From assembly GCF_009729075.1 (NCBI RefSeq), contig NZ_VTGY01000005.1, positions 1 to 64,000 on the forward strand: a stretch of DNA of 64,000 nt. Reading direction: 5' to 3'. A program made the translations under genes and the position numbers. Positions within the stretch are counted from its first letter, which is position 1. Each line of letters starts with the position of its first letter. Below, piece by piece: positions 43,960 to 52,019 of this stretch. The notes beneath the pieces were generated by a model, which saw only the letters and a program-made list of their open reading frames with translations, made no database searches and was not told the origin of the DNA. The stretch is from Mycolicibacterium sp. CBMA 226 (lineage in GTDB: Bacteria > Actinomycetota > Actinomycetes > Mycobacteriales > Mycobacteriaceae).

Positions 43960-45162
43960 CTATCGCGTGTTCTCCCGCAACGACATCGGCGGCGTCGTCG
44001 CCGCTGACAGCGCGGCGGCGTCGATCGTCTGGCATCGGTAGGGCAGCGTCTCCAGCCGGGCCGTCATCGCGGCGAGCGGATCCTCGAGCACGCCCGTGGT
44101 GCCGGACAGGAACGCCCACTCGTGCTCGTCGCTGCCGAAATAGACGACGGTGCCGAAGGTTTCGCCGAAGCGCTCCCAAGATCGGATCAGCGTCTCGTTG
44201 CGCCAGAGCGTGGGGCAGCCCGCCTGACCGACGACGATGTCGCCGATATCACCGCACAACTTCATGAAGTCCGCGCCGTAGAGGCGGTTGTGCTGGGCGG
44301 GTTCGGGTCGCTCGTCTGGCAGATCGATGACGACGACGTCGTACCGGGGACCGGTGTGGTTGGCGACGAACTCGTATCCGTCGGTGTAGTGCACCTGGAC
44401 GAGGCCGAGTCCGGCTTCGGCCCTTGCCAATTCATCCGGCGTGTAGCCGTAGGGCAGGTGTTCGGCGCAGAGCCGGACGGCCTCGCGGTCGATGTCGACG
44501 TGGTCGACGTGGGTGGCCCCGGCGGCGACGGCCAGCTGGCTGGCCACTCCCTCGCCGGAGCCGATGATCAGTACCCGATTGATCGTCTCGGTCAGCAGCA
44601 TCGCCGGAACCAGCAGGGCCTCGTGGTAGACCAGCTGACTGAATTCGGTGCTCTGCCGGTCCGAGTCGCTGAACAGCGAGATGCCTTGCTCCGTGCGGCC
44701 TATCACCAGATGTTGAAATTCGGTGTGGACGTCGCACAGCACGTCGGTTAGCTCCCAGGTGCGGGTGATACCGGGCGCCATCGGCTCGACGATCTGCTTG
44801 CCCGCTCCGCGAAAAACGGTGTGCACGTGGGCGTCTGCCGCACCCACGGCATGCCGCAGCAGCTGGACGGCCCGCTCGGCGTCGGCCGACTCCCCGCAGG
44901 TGAACACGTCGACGAACATCGCGCCGCGCTCGGGGTAGCTGTGGATCGATGCGTGCGACTCGGCCAGCAACGCCAGCACCGTCACGCCGTGCGGTTCGAA
45001 GCGCTTGTCCACCATGTCGCACACCGTGGCTCCGGCGCGCTCGACGGCGTTGCGCAGCAGGTGGCGCAACCGCACCCGATCGTTGGCCAGGTCGCGATCG
45101 ACACCGGTGAATTCGGCCAGTACGTGACAGCCCGCGAAGCTGCTACCCGGTTGTGACTGCAT
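43960..45162 (-). CDS. SpeD-SpeE fusion: S-adenosylmethionine decarboxylase plus spermidine synthase
   Basis: A 400-residue two-domain enzyme. Residues 1-130 are a class-1b AdoMet decarboxylase: ESH at 68-70 (Ser69 would self-process to pyruvoyl), His74 and Cys89 in DVFTCG. These sit at the same mutual spacing as Ser63/His68/Cys83 of the Thermotoga enzyme. Residues ~145-385 are a spermidine-synthase domain: STEFSQLVYHEALLVPAML, VLIIGSGEGVASQL, HVDIDREAV and VVVIDLPD. The aminopropyl-donor motif is GSGEGV rather than the usual GGGDGG. It overlaps the decarboxylase gene by 20 bases. Confidence 0.88.
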   Translation of the reverse strand: MQSQPGSSFAGCHVLAEFTGVDRDLANDRVRLRHLLRNAVERAGATVCDMVDKRFEPHGVTVLALLAESHASIHSYPERGAMFVDVFTCGESADAERAVQLLRHAVGAADAHVHTVFRGAGKQIVEPMAPGITRTWELTDVLCDVHTEFQHLVIGRTEQGISLFSDSDRQSTEFSQLVYHEALLVPAMLLTETINRVLIIGSGEGVASQLAVAAGATHVDHVDIDREAVRLCAEHLPYGYTPDELARAEAGLGLVQVHYTDGYEFVANHTGPRYDVVVIDLPDERPEPAQHNRLYGADFMKLCGDIGDIVVGQAGCPTLWRNETLIRSWERFGETFGTVVYFGSDEHEWAFLSGTTGVLEDPLAAMTARLETLPYRCQTIDAAALSAATTPPMSLRENTR

Positions 45163-46327
45163 CAGTGACCTCCACGAACTCCGTCGTCAAGCACGCAAAT
45201 CCATTGAACGACGATGAATAGCTCGTCGTATATGCGCCGGCCGCATCGATCTCGACTGGATCGCCCGGGCGCAGCGTCACCGGCAGCGGATACCGCCGAT
45301 AGAGCACGTCGTCGCCGTCGCATGTCGGGCCCGCGACCACGGCGTCGTCGACGGGATCGCCGTCGCGGCTGGTGCGTAGCCGATAGCGGATGTATTCGTT
45401 CTCGGTTTCCGCCAGCCCGCCATAGCGCCCGATGTCCAGGTACACCCAGCGGCGGCCGTCGGTGCCCATCCGCACTGACACCACCTCGCAGGTGAGCGTG
45501 CCGGCCGAGCCGACGACCGCGCGTCCGGGTTCGATGACGATGTGGGGGAGCGCGGCGAAGTGTTGCCCGAGTGCGTCGGTGATGGCGTCGCCGATGACGC
45601 CGACGTCGGGCACGCGCGCATCGTACGAGATCGGGATGCCGCCGCCCAGGTTCAGAGTCGTCAGGCCGGGCACGGCGTCGAAAGTGTCACGTGCGCAACG
45701 GATGCCGATCTCCCATGCGGCCGGGTTGAGCTGCTGCGACCCCACGTGGAAGGCCAGGCCGTCCGCTCGCAGCCCCAGCCGGCCGGCCTGCGTCAGCAGC
45801 GCTACCGCCTCGTCCGGTGCGCAACCGAACTTGTGCCCGAACGGCGTTACCGACGACGGGAACGCCGGTGCTATGCGGCACTCGACGCTCGCGTCCGGAG
45901 CGTTTGCGGCGATCGCCGCAACGCCGGCCGCGGTATCGAAGGTGAACCGCCGGACGCCCCGCGCAAACGCGTATGCGATATCGGCAGGCTTCTTGAGCGG
46001 GTTCCCGAAGGTCATCATCGCGCCGTCGATGCCGGCCGCCGCACACAGGTCAATCTCACCGACAGACGCGACGTCAAACGTGCAATCGAGGCCGGCGAGG
46101 AGCCGCAGGACGGGCTCGCCCGGGTTGGCTTTCACCGCGTACCGAATCTCGGCCGAGGGCAGCGCGCCGCGCAACTCAGCAACGTTCCTGCGGACCGTCG
46201 CGAGGTCGATGGTCAGGTAGGGCCTACCGGGCACAGGCGGCAGAGTACTGAACGAAACCGTCCGCCGCGCGCTGATCGGCGAGTGAAAAATCAGCCGACG
46301 AGGTTGATGACGAGATTGATCGTGCAC
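45143..46327 (-). CDS. Ornithine/lysine decarboxylase-like PLP enzyme (alanine-racemase fold)
   Basis: A 394-residue fold-III decarboxylase. The PLP lysine is Lys66 in YAVKANP. HVGSQ, LNLGGGIPISY and IEPGRAV follow; the substrate-side GPTCDGDD (Cys336) and AYTTSYSSSFNGF are typical of ODC/LDC enzymes. It would make putrescine (or cadaverine) for the coupled SpeD-SpeE enzyme. The first start is GTG 46327, which overlaps the DUF1345 gene by 37 bases. GTG 46234, just before the conserved PYLTIDL, is possible and would remove a non-conserved 31-residue tail. Confidence 0.88.
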   Translation of the reverse strand: MHDQSRHQPRRLIFHSPISARRTVSFSTLPPVPGRPYLTIDLATVRRNVAELRGALPSAEIRYAVKANPGEPVLRLLAGLDCTFDVASVGEIDLCAAAGIDGAMMTFGNPLKKPADIAYAFARGVRRFTFDTAAGVAAIAANAPDASVECRIAPAFPSSVTPFGHKFGCAPDEAVALLTQAGRLGLRADGLAFHVGSQQLNPAAWEIGIRCARDTFDAVPGLTTLNLGGGIPISYDARVPDVGVIGDAITDALGQHFAALPHIVIEPGRAVVGSAGTLTCEVVSVRMGTDGRRWVYLDIGRYGGLAETENEYIRYRLRTSRDGDPVDDAVVAGPTCDGDDVLYRRYPLPVTLRPGDPVEIDAAGAYTTSYSSSFNGFACLTTEFVEVTDAVTTG

Positions 46328-46929
46328 GCGATGATCACCGTGCCGTAGATGTAGCTGAAGAGGCAGTGCCGGAGGACCTCGGCGCGCATCTGCGAGCTGG
46401 TGACATTGGTATCGGACACCTGATAGGTCATCCCTAGGTTGAACGAGAAGTAGTAGAAGTCGCTGTACTTCGGATCGATACCGGGGCTGTTGAAGTCGAT
46501 GCCACCCAGGTCATCGTCGTAGTAGATGCGCGCGTACCGCGCCGTGTACATCGTGTGGAGCAGCGCCCACGTCGACAGGATCGCGGCCAGCGACATGCCC
46601 GCGTACGACGCTTTGTCCGCATCGTTGGCGGACAAGAGGAGGATTCCGATGGAGGTCAGGCTGGCGATCAAGATGAGGAACAGGACCAGATCGCCGATCT
46701 CGTCGTCGACGTCGGCTTCACCCGCGTGTTCCTTCGTCCGCTCGGGGTCCATGCGCCACAGCACCGCGAGCGCCCAAAGGACGTAACTCGTGGCGGTGAC
46801 GATGACGACCGCAAGCAGACCGACCGGCCAACGCTGCGAAAGAATCCCGGTGGCGAGGCCGACGCCGACGCCCGCGGTCAAGCTGATCCAGAATCTGTTC
46901 GCGCCCGAGAGTGATGTCACCCCGAGCAT
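46291..46929 (-). CDS. DUF1345 membrane protein
   Basis: A 212-residue integral membrane protein with about five hydrophobic helices: FWISLTAGVGVGLATGIL, VGLLAVVIVTATSYVLWALAVLW, LVLFLILIASLTSIGILLL, AGMSLAAILSTWALLHTMYTARYARIYY and YIYGTVIIACTINLVI. The DUF1345 hallmark DFYYFSFNLGMTYQVSD is present. Starts at ATG 46929 or GTG 46920 are possible (AGGAGA upstream). The family has no known function. Its end overlaps the decarboxylase start, so the two are translated together. Confidence 0.85.
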   Translation of the reverse strand: MLGVTSLSGANRFWISLTAGVGVGLATGILSQRWPVGLLAVVIVTATSYVLWALAVLWRMDPERTKEHAGEADVDDEIGDLVLFLILIASLTSIGILLLSANDADKASYAGMSLAAILSTWALLHTMYTARYARIYYDDDLGGIDFNSPGIDPKYSDFYYFSFNLGMTYQVSDTNVTSSQMRAEVLRHCLFSYIYGTVIIACTINLVINLVG

Positions 46930-47124
46930 TCTCCTGCGGTGACCCTGATTTCGGCGTACTTCTGCCGACGTCAGCTTCACGGTCGACGCCGAGGTTCGTC
47001 TGCCACTGCGACATCGTCGGCCCGGAGCTGTCACAAAGCGCGAGAATGTCAGCGCATGTTGACAGCTTCAGATCGCAAGTGCCGCAGGGAGAGGCGACAC
47101 GCCCGACTTGCGTGGGGCGCTGCC

Positions 47125-48624
47125 TCAGCTCCCGTACAGCCGCAGCGCCCGCGCCGCCTCGGTGGCAATATCACCGCTCAGCCGCGCGATGGGTGGCCCG
47201 CCGCGCTGATGGATCACGTTCGCCAGCACCGCCACGTAGGTGTCCGACCCGGGGTCGATCCACAGCGAGACCCCGGTGAAGCCGGTATGGCCGAAGCTGC
47301 CGACGGGAAACAACCTGCCGCGGGGGCGAGAGTGTTCGGTGTCGATGTCCCAGCCGAAACTCCGCAGCGACTGACCCGGGATGGCCGGATAGTTCGGGGC
47401 CAGTAGCGGATCCGCTTTGTCGGGGTGGTTTTCGATGGCCCGCAGGCTCGCCGCATTCGCGGCGTCAACCTGCGAAGCCGTGTGTCCAGGTTGCTGCGGA
47501 GTCGCCATCAGCTCCGCGGTCACCTGCTGCAGAGGGAATGGGCTCGGGCGGCCGGCCAGCCGGTCGAGCAGCGCCTGCGCGTAGCGGCCGATGTCGGCGA
47601 CCGTCGAGAACACCCCGGCGCTACCACCCGTCCCGCCCATCCGCCGGGCCGTCGGGTCGTGCACGGTGCCGCGGATCAAGTGGTCGAAGTCGGGATTGAT
47701 ACCGGGGGTGTCGTCGTCGTGCGCGGTCGGTGCGACACGCGCCAGCAGGTCGGTGCTCCAGGTACCCGGTGGGCAGGGCCCTGACGGAACGCCCTCGAAA
47801 ACGATTGCCGTGCCGCGAATCTGGTGCGGACCGCAGGCTTTGGTGGCGGGAAGGTACCGGGTGTCGGTGAGCTCCAACGGCGCAAAGACGTTGTCCTGCA
47901 CGTAGTTGTCCAGCGACTCGCCGGTGATCTTCTCGACCAGCGCGCCGAGGATGATGAAATTGAGATCGGAATAGTGGAAGCCGTCGCCGGGAGGAAACTC
48001 CAACGGCGCTGCGAGCGCACGACGAATGCCCTCCGCCTTGTCGGCACTCGTCAGACCCCACGGGCCTTGGTGGCTGAGGTCGCCGCCGGTACCGGACGTA
48101 TGCGTCAGCATCATGCGCACAGTCACCTGGGCGCGCCGTGGGTCGTTGGTGGGATTGAATTCCGGAAAGTAGGTCTGGATCGGCTCGTCGACCTGCACCA
48201 GGCCTTTCTCGTACAGCTGCAGGAAAGCCACCGTCGTCGCGAGGCTCTTCGACAATGACGCGAGGTCGAAGATGGTGTCTTCGGTCATCGGCTCGGCCGG
48301 CGACGACGACCCGTCGAGGCCGGGTTCGTCACCGAGCCTGCGCGCGCCGTATGCCTGACGGAAGACGACCTCTCCGGCGTGGCCGACCTGAATCACCGCG
48401 CCAGGCAACCGATGTGCTGCGATCGCGTCATTCACCAGCCGGGATACCGCGGCGAACGGCCCAGCTGGAATGACGCTCGGGACCGGAGTGGCGGGCGCCG
48501 ACGTCGTGACCGGGGGCTGAGCAGTCGGCGAAGGGACCACCGGCGGCGGCGTCGGATGCCCGCACGCGGCGAGGGCAAGCGCAACCGCGGCTATCCGTGC
48601 GACGCGCGACCCCGACACCTTCAC
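47125..48624 (-). CDS. Lipoprotein serine hydrolase (beta-lactamase/class C PBP fold)
   Basis: A 499-residue protein with a lipoprotein signal (LALAAC, Cys21), a Pro/Thr-rich linker and a beta-lactamase-type catalytic domain. The SxxK motif is SLSK (123-126) and the second element is HYSDLNF. A late HTGFTG replaces the KTG box. AWxAG-type class C family features suggest an esterase or D,D-peptidase rather than true beta-lactamase. It lies 10 bases after the amino-acid permease gene on the same strand. Confidence 0.87.
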   Translation of the reverse strand: MKVSGSRVARIAAVALALAACGHPTPPPVVPSPTAQPPVTTSAPATPVPSVIPAGPFAAVSRLVNDAIAAHRLPGAVIQVGHAGEVVFRQAYGARRLGDEPGLDGSSSPAEPMTEDTIFDLASLSKSLATTVAFLQLYEKGLVQVDEPIQTYFPEFNPTNDPRRAQVTVRMMLTHTSGTGGDLSHQGPWGLTSADKAEGIRRALAAPLEFPPGDGFHYSDLNFIILGALVEKITGESLDNYVQDNVFAPLELTDTRYLPATKACGPHQIRGTAIVFEGVPSGPCPPGTWSTDLLARVAPTAHDDDTPGINPDFDHLIRGTVHDPTARRMGGTGGSAGVFSTVADIGRYAQALLDRLAGRPSPFPLQQVTAELMATPQQPGHTASQVDAANAASLRAIENHPDKADPLLAPNYPAIPGQSLRSFGWDIDTEHSRPRGRLFPVGSFGHTGFTGVSLWIDPGSDTYVAVLANVIHQRGGPPIARLSGDIATEAARALRLYGS

Positions 48625-48634
48625 CGCTTCGACG

Positions 48635-50014
48635 TTAGCGCCTGACTCTGTTCAGCAGGAACCCGACGATGAGCAGACCGCAGAACCACAGCGGCAGCGC
48701 GATCGCGCCGGCGTGGGATGCCGGGTCCTGGGTCATGAGGATGTAGATCAGCACGAAGTATCCGAGGCACAGATAGTTCGTGATCGGCGACAGCGGTGTC
48801 TTGAAGGCGCCCGCGCCCTCACGGGTTCGGAAGCGCAGGTGGCTCAACGCAATGATGCTCCAGGTGATCAGCTCGGCCCCGACCACGACGGGAATCAGGA
48901 GCACGAGTGCCTTGCCCGGGAGCACGACATTGAGAAGCACTGCCACGGCGACGAACCCGGAGTTGAGCAACAGCGCACGCACCGGCACGCCGTGGGCGTT
49001 GGTGTGGGCGAGGAACCGCGGGGCTTGGCCGCTGGCGGCGAGGTCGTACAGGACGCGCGCATTGCTGTAGGTCATGACGTTGGCGACGGACAATGCCGCC
49101 GTCAGCACGACGATGTTGAGCAGCGTTGCGGCGCTGCCGATCCCGAGGCCGACGAGCATCAGGACGAACGGGCTGCCCGCGGTGCCAACCTTGTCCCAGG
49201 GCCAGATGATCAGCATGACGCCGATGGCGCCCACGTAGAAGACCAGGATGCGCAGCAGAACCTGATTGATAGCGCGGGGGATGTTGCGGGCGGGCTCCTC
49301 GACCTCGCCGGCGGCGGTGCCCAGCGCCTCGATGCCGCCGAAGGAGAAGGTGATCGCGACCAGCGAGATCATGAACGCGCCGAGTCCTTTGGGGGCGAAA
49401 CCGCCGTGCGCCCAGAGGTTTTCCAGGCCGTGCACGTTGTAGTCGCCCGCGCCGAAGATGATCGCGATGCCGAGCACGATCATGGCGATGACGGCAGTCA
49501 CTTTGATCAGCGTGAAGTAGAACTCGAACTCGCCGAATGCCTTGACGTTGAACGTGTTCGCAGCGGTGATGAACACGAGGCACACTGCGGTGGTGATCCA
49601 CCGCGGCAGGTTCGGGAACCAGAAGGCCATGAACTCCGAGGCTGCCGTCAACTCCACCATGCAGACGACGACACAGACGTACCACCAGTTCCAGCCGGCA
49701 ATGAATCCTGCTGGTTTGCCGAGGTATTCGCGCGCGTACGCCGACCACGACCCTGCGACCGGGTGGGCCACAGCCATCTCGCCGAGCATTCGCATCACGC
49801 CGTAGAGGACGATGCCGGCGATCGCGTAGCCGACGAGGACGATTGGTCCGGCCGTCTGCACCGAGGTACCGGAGACCAGGAACAGCCCGGTGCCGATCGC
49901 TGAGCCGAGCGAGATCATCTGCAGGTGCCGGTTCTTCAGCTCGCGGTGCATCGGGGCGTCAGGTGTGGAGACGGCGCCGCGCGGTCCCTCGGCGGGACGG
50001 GTGCTCGGAGCCAT
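48635..50014 (-). CDS. APC-family amino acid permease (GABA/AnsP-like)
   Basis: A 459-residue permease with about 12 helices. The N-terminus has RELKNRHLQMISLGSAIGTGLFL, the classical amino-acid permease signature, followed by GVMRMLGEMAVAHPVAGSWSAYAREYLG. FGGIEALGTAAGEVEEPARNIPRAINQVL occurs in the middle. I start at ATG 50014 after AAGGGAAGG; the frame to 50104 lacks a site. It is upstream of the serine hydrolase and probably cotranscribed with it. Confidence 0.92.
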   Translation of the reverse strand: MAPSTRPAEGPRGAVSTPDAPMHRELKNRHLQMISLGSAIGTGLFLVSGTSVQTAGPIVLVGYAIAGIVLYGVMRMLGEMAVAHPVAGSWSAYAREYLGKPAGFIAGWNWWYVCVVVCMVELTAASEFMAFWFPNLPRWITTAVCLVFITAANTFNVKAFGEFEFYFTLIKVTAVIAMIVLGIAIIFGAGDYNVHGLENLWAHGGFAPKGLGAFMISLVAITFSFGGIEALGTAAGEVEEPARNIPRAINQVLLRILVFYVGAIGVMLIIWPWDKVGTAGSPFVLMLVGLGIGSAATLLNIVVLTAALSVANVMTYSNARVLYDLAASGQAPRFLAHTNAHGVPVRALLLNSGFVAVAVLLNVVLPGKALVLLIPVVVGAELITWSIIALSHLRFRTREGAGAFKTPLSPITNYLCLGYFVLIYILMTQDPASHAGAIALPLWFCGLLIVGFLLNRVRR

Positions 50015-50140
50015 CGGGTTGCCTTCCCTTCGGTGGTAGTCGTCGTCCGACCATCCCTTTTCGCCGGATGAGTCCGTAGAGGCTATCTCGAGCGGGCGGC
50101 GCACCGATCTGAATCACGCCACGAGTGCCACACTGGTGCT

Positions 50141-50671
50141 GTGACGACTCCGGACCCGATCGAACCCGATACGAAGGACTGGACGTGGGTGCTGGCGCGC
50201 GCCTGCCCCGAATGCGGCTTCGACGCGTCGTCCCTCCAGCACACGGACGTCGCCGCCCGGATCCGCGACGATGCCGCCGACTGGGTGCACCGACTGACGT
50301 CGGCCGGCGTCCAGACGCGGCCCCGGCCCGAGGTGTGGTCGACGCTCGAATACGGATGTCACGTCCGCGACGTACACCGAATCTTCGCGCACCGCGTCCA
50401 GTTGATGCTGACCGAAGACGACCCACAGTTCCCCAACTGGGATCAGGACGAGACGGCGATCGCCGACGACTACGCGTCGCAGGACCCCGCCGTGGTCGCT
50501 ACGGAACTGTTCGACGCGGCGAACGTCGTCGCCAACACTTATGCCAATGTGCCGGCCGACGCTTGGACCCGTCGCGGATTACGCAGCAACGGAAGCGAAT
50601 TCACGATCGCGACCATCTCGCTGTACCACCTGCACGACGTCGTCCACCACTCGTACGACGTCAGCCGCTGA
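50141..50671 (+). CDS. DinB-family protein
   Basis: A 176-residue four-helix DinB-like protein. The three putative metal-ligand histidines are in CHVRDVHRIFAHR (~75-87) and YHLHDVVHHSYDV near the C-terminus. The N-terminal WVLARACPECGFDAS has a CxxC pair. Related proteins are thiol-dependent transferases using mycothiol or bacillithiol. It is convergent with the SRPBCC gene, with no gap. Confidence 0.85.
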   Translation: MTTPDPIEPDTKDWTWVLARACPECGFDASSLQHTDVAARIRDDAADWVHRLTSAGVQTRPRPEVWSTLEYGCHVRDVHRIFAHRVQLMLTEDDPQFPNWDQDETAIADDYASQDPAVVATELFDAANVVANTYANVPADAWTRRGLRSNGSEFTIATISLYHLHDVVHHSYDVSR

Positions 50672-51139
50672 CTACTCCGCCGCGGCTTTGATGGCCCGCA
50701 GGGTTTGACGCATCCCGTCGCGCATGGATTCGGTGAAGACGTCCTGGCCGCCCATGTAGCCGTCGATCACCTGGACCGTCCCGTCCGGGCTGCCGTCGGG
50801 GCTCTCGCGCCTCTGGGTGAGCTTGGTCCCGCCCGGGGTGGGCTCCAGTCGCAGGGACCAGATGGCCCAGTTCTCCTTGATCCGGAATGCGATCTCGCGG
50901 CCACTGTCCAGTCGCACCACAGTCCCGTGCGTCGTCCATTGGAAGGTTCCGTTGCTGTTCAGGTTGGTGAACTCGACCCCGTTGGCGACCTGCTCGGCGC
51001 CGCCGCGCAGCCGGGTGGATTCGACCTGCGGACTCCACTCCGGCATCCGCCGGACGTCGCTGACCAACGTCCACACCGTGTCCGGAGCGGCGGCGATGTC
51101 GATGCTCTCTTCGAGCACCGGCTGCGGATTCGAAGGCAT
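50672..51139 (-). CDS. SRPBCC-fold (polyketide cyclase-like) protein
   Basis: A 155-residue START/SRPBCC protein: SIDIAAAPDTVWTLVSDVRRMPEWSP (~12-37), FTNLNSNGTFQW, RIKENWAIWSLRLEPTPGGTKLTQRRES and a C-terminal helix. It offers a deep hydrophobic pocket; the ligand is unknown. It diverges from a TetR gene, and paired palindromes lie between them. Confidence 0.87.
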   Translation of the reverse strand: MPSNPQPVLEESIDIAAAPDTVWTLVSDVRRMPEWSPQVESTRLRGGAEQVANGVEFTNLNSNGTFQWTTHGTVVRLDSGREIAFRIKENWAIWSLRLEPTPGGTKLTQRRESPDGSPDGTVQVIDGYMGGQDVFTESMRDGMRQTLRAIKAAAE

Positions 51140-51164
51140 GCGCTTACTCCCATCGCGAAGTTAA

Positions 51165-51229
51165 ACGTCCGATCGGACGTGTTCTGAGCCTAGCGATGGT
51201 GCCGATTTACGTCCAGTCGCACGTATAAA
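51165..51229. promoter_or_regulatory. Two TetR-type operators and TetR promoter
   Basis: ACGTCCGATCGGACGT (51165-51180) is a perfect 16-bp palindrome, 26 bases from the SRPBCC start. A second copy with three differences (ACGTCC/GCACGT) is at 51209-51224. TATAAA at 51224-51229 directly follows the second copy and lies 8 bases before the TetR start codon at 51238, which implies a leaderless transcript blocked by the second site. Confidence 0.7.
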
Positions 51230-51237
51230 ATGCGGAG

Positions 51238-51861
51238 GTGGCAATCGACGATCAGCCAGATGGGCGACGCGCGCGTGGCGACGCGACGCGCCGGAAGGTC
51301 GCCCGTGAGGCGGCGATGATCGCGACGACGCACGGGCTCGACTCGATCACGGTGGGCGCACTGGCCACGGCGACCGGGGTGAGCAAGAGCGGCATTCTCA
51401 CGGTGTTCGGAAATCGCGAGGCGATCCAGGTCGCGGCGGTGGCCGAGGCGCGGAACATCTACCGCGAAACGATCATCGCCACGGCGTATGCGGCGGACCC
51501 CGGCGTGCCGCGACTACGCGCACTCATCGGTTCCTGGGTCGACTATCTGTGTGCGGGTGTGTTCCGCGGGGGTTGCTTCATGGCGGCGACGACGGCCGAG
51601 TATGGCCGCCGCGATGGTCCGGTCGCAGACGAGGTGCGCAAGCTCAAGCGCGGGTGGTTGGCGCTGCTGGAAACCGAGCTGAGCGTTGCGGGCTCGCCAG
51701 CTCCCACCGTCGACGCATTCAAGATCGACGCGTTCCTCACCGCCGGCAATGCCCGCCGGGAACTGTTTGTCGACGACACCGAGCTGGTGCGCGCCAGAGA
51801 TCTCGCGATGACCGTCGTCGGCGAGCTCCCGGGTGAGCGGGTACCGGCCCAGCCGGATTGA
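51238..51861 (+). CDS. TetR/AcrR-family regulator
   Basis: A 207-residue regulator. The DNA-binding domain is at ~15-70: KVAREAAMIATTHGLDSITVGALATATGVSKSGILTVFGNREAI, written here across its two helices. The C-terminal domain has WVDYLCAGVFRGGCFMAATTAEYG, typical of the TetR_C_6-like group. It starts at GTG 51238. It likely represses the divergent SRPBCC gene and itself. The amine oxidase downstream (158 bases) could also be in its reach. Confidence 0.9.
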   Translation: MAIDDQPDGRRARGDATRRKVAREAAMIATTHGLDSITVGALATATGVSKSGILTVFGNREAIQVAAVAEARNIYRETIIATAYAADPGVPRLRALIGSWVDYLCAGVFRGGCFMAATTAEYGRRDGPVADEVRKLKRGWLALLETELSVAGSPAPTVDAFKIDAFLTAGNARRELFVDDTELVRARDLAMTVVGELPGERVPAQPD

Positions 51862-52019
51862 CGTATACGTATATTTTGGCCGAATTCGGTTTCCACCCCT
51901 GCTGAACGGCGTACTTTGAGCCCAGCCCATCCTCGCCGTCGATGAGTTGGCCCGGCCACCACACCTGATCGCAGGGCATGTGGCGCGAGCACGGAACTTC
52001 GGAAGCGAAGGGGTGACTC

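Noticed and set aside
48713..49903. 396-codon plus-strand frame opposite the amino-acid permease
   Set aside because: Antisense shadow of a clear 12-helix permease; composition is dominated by Asp, Glu, His and Gly.
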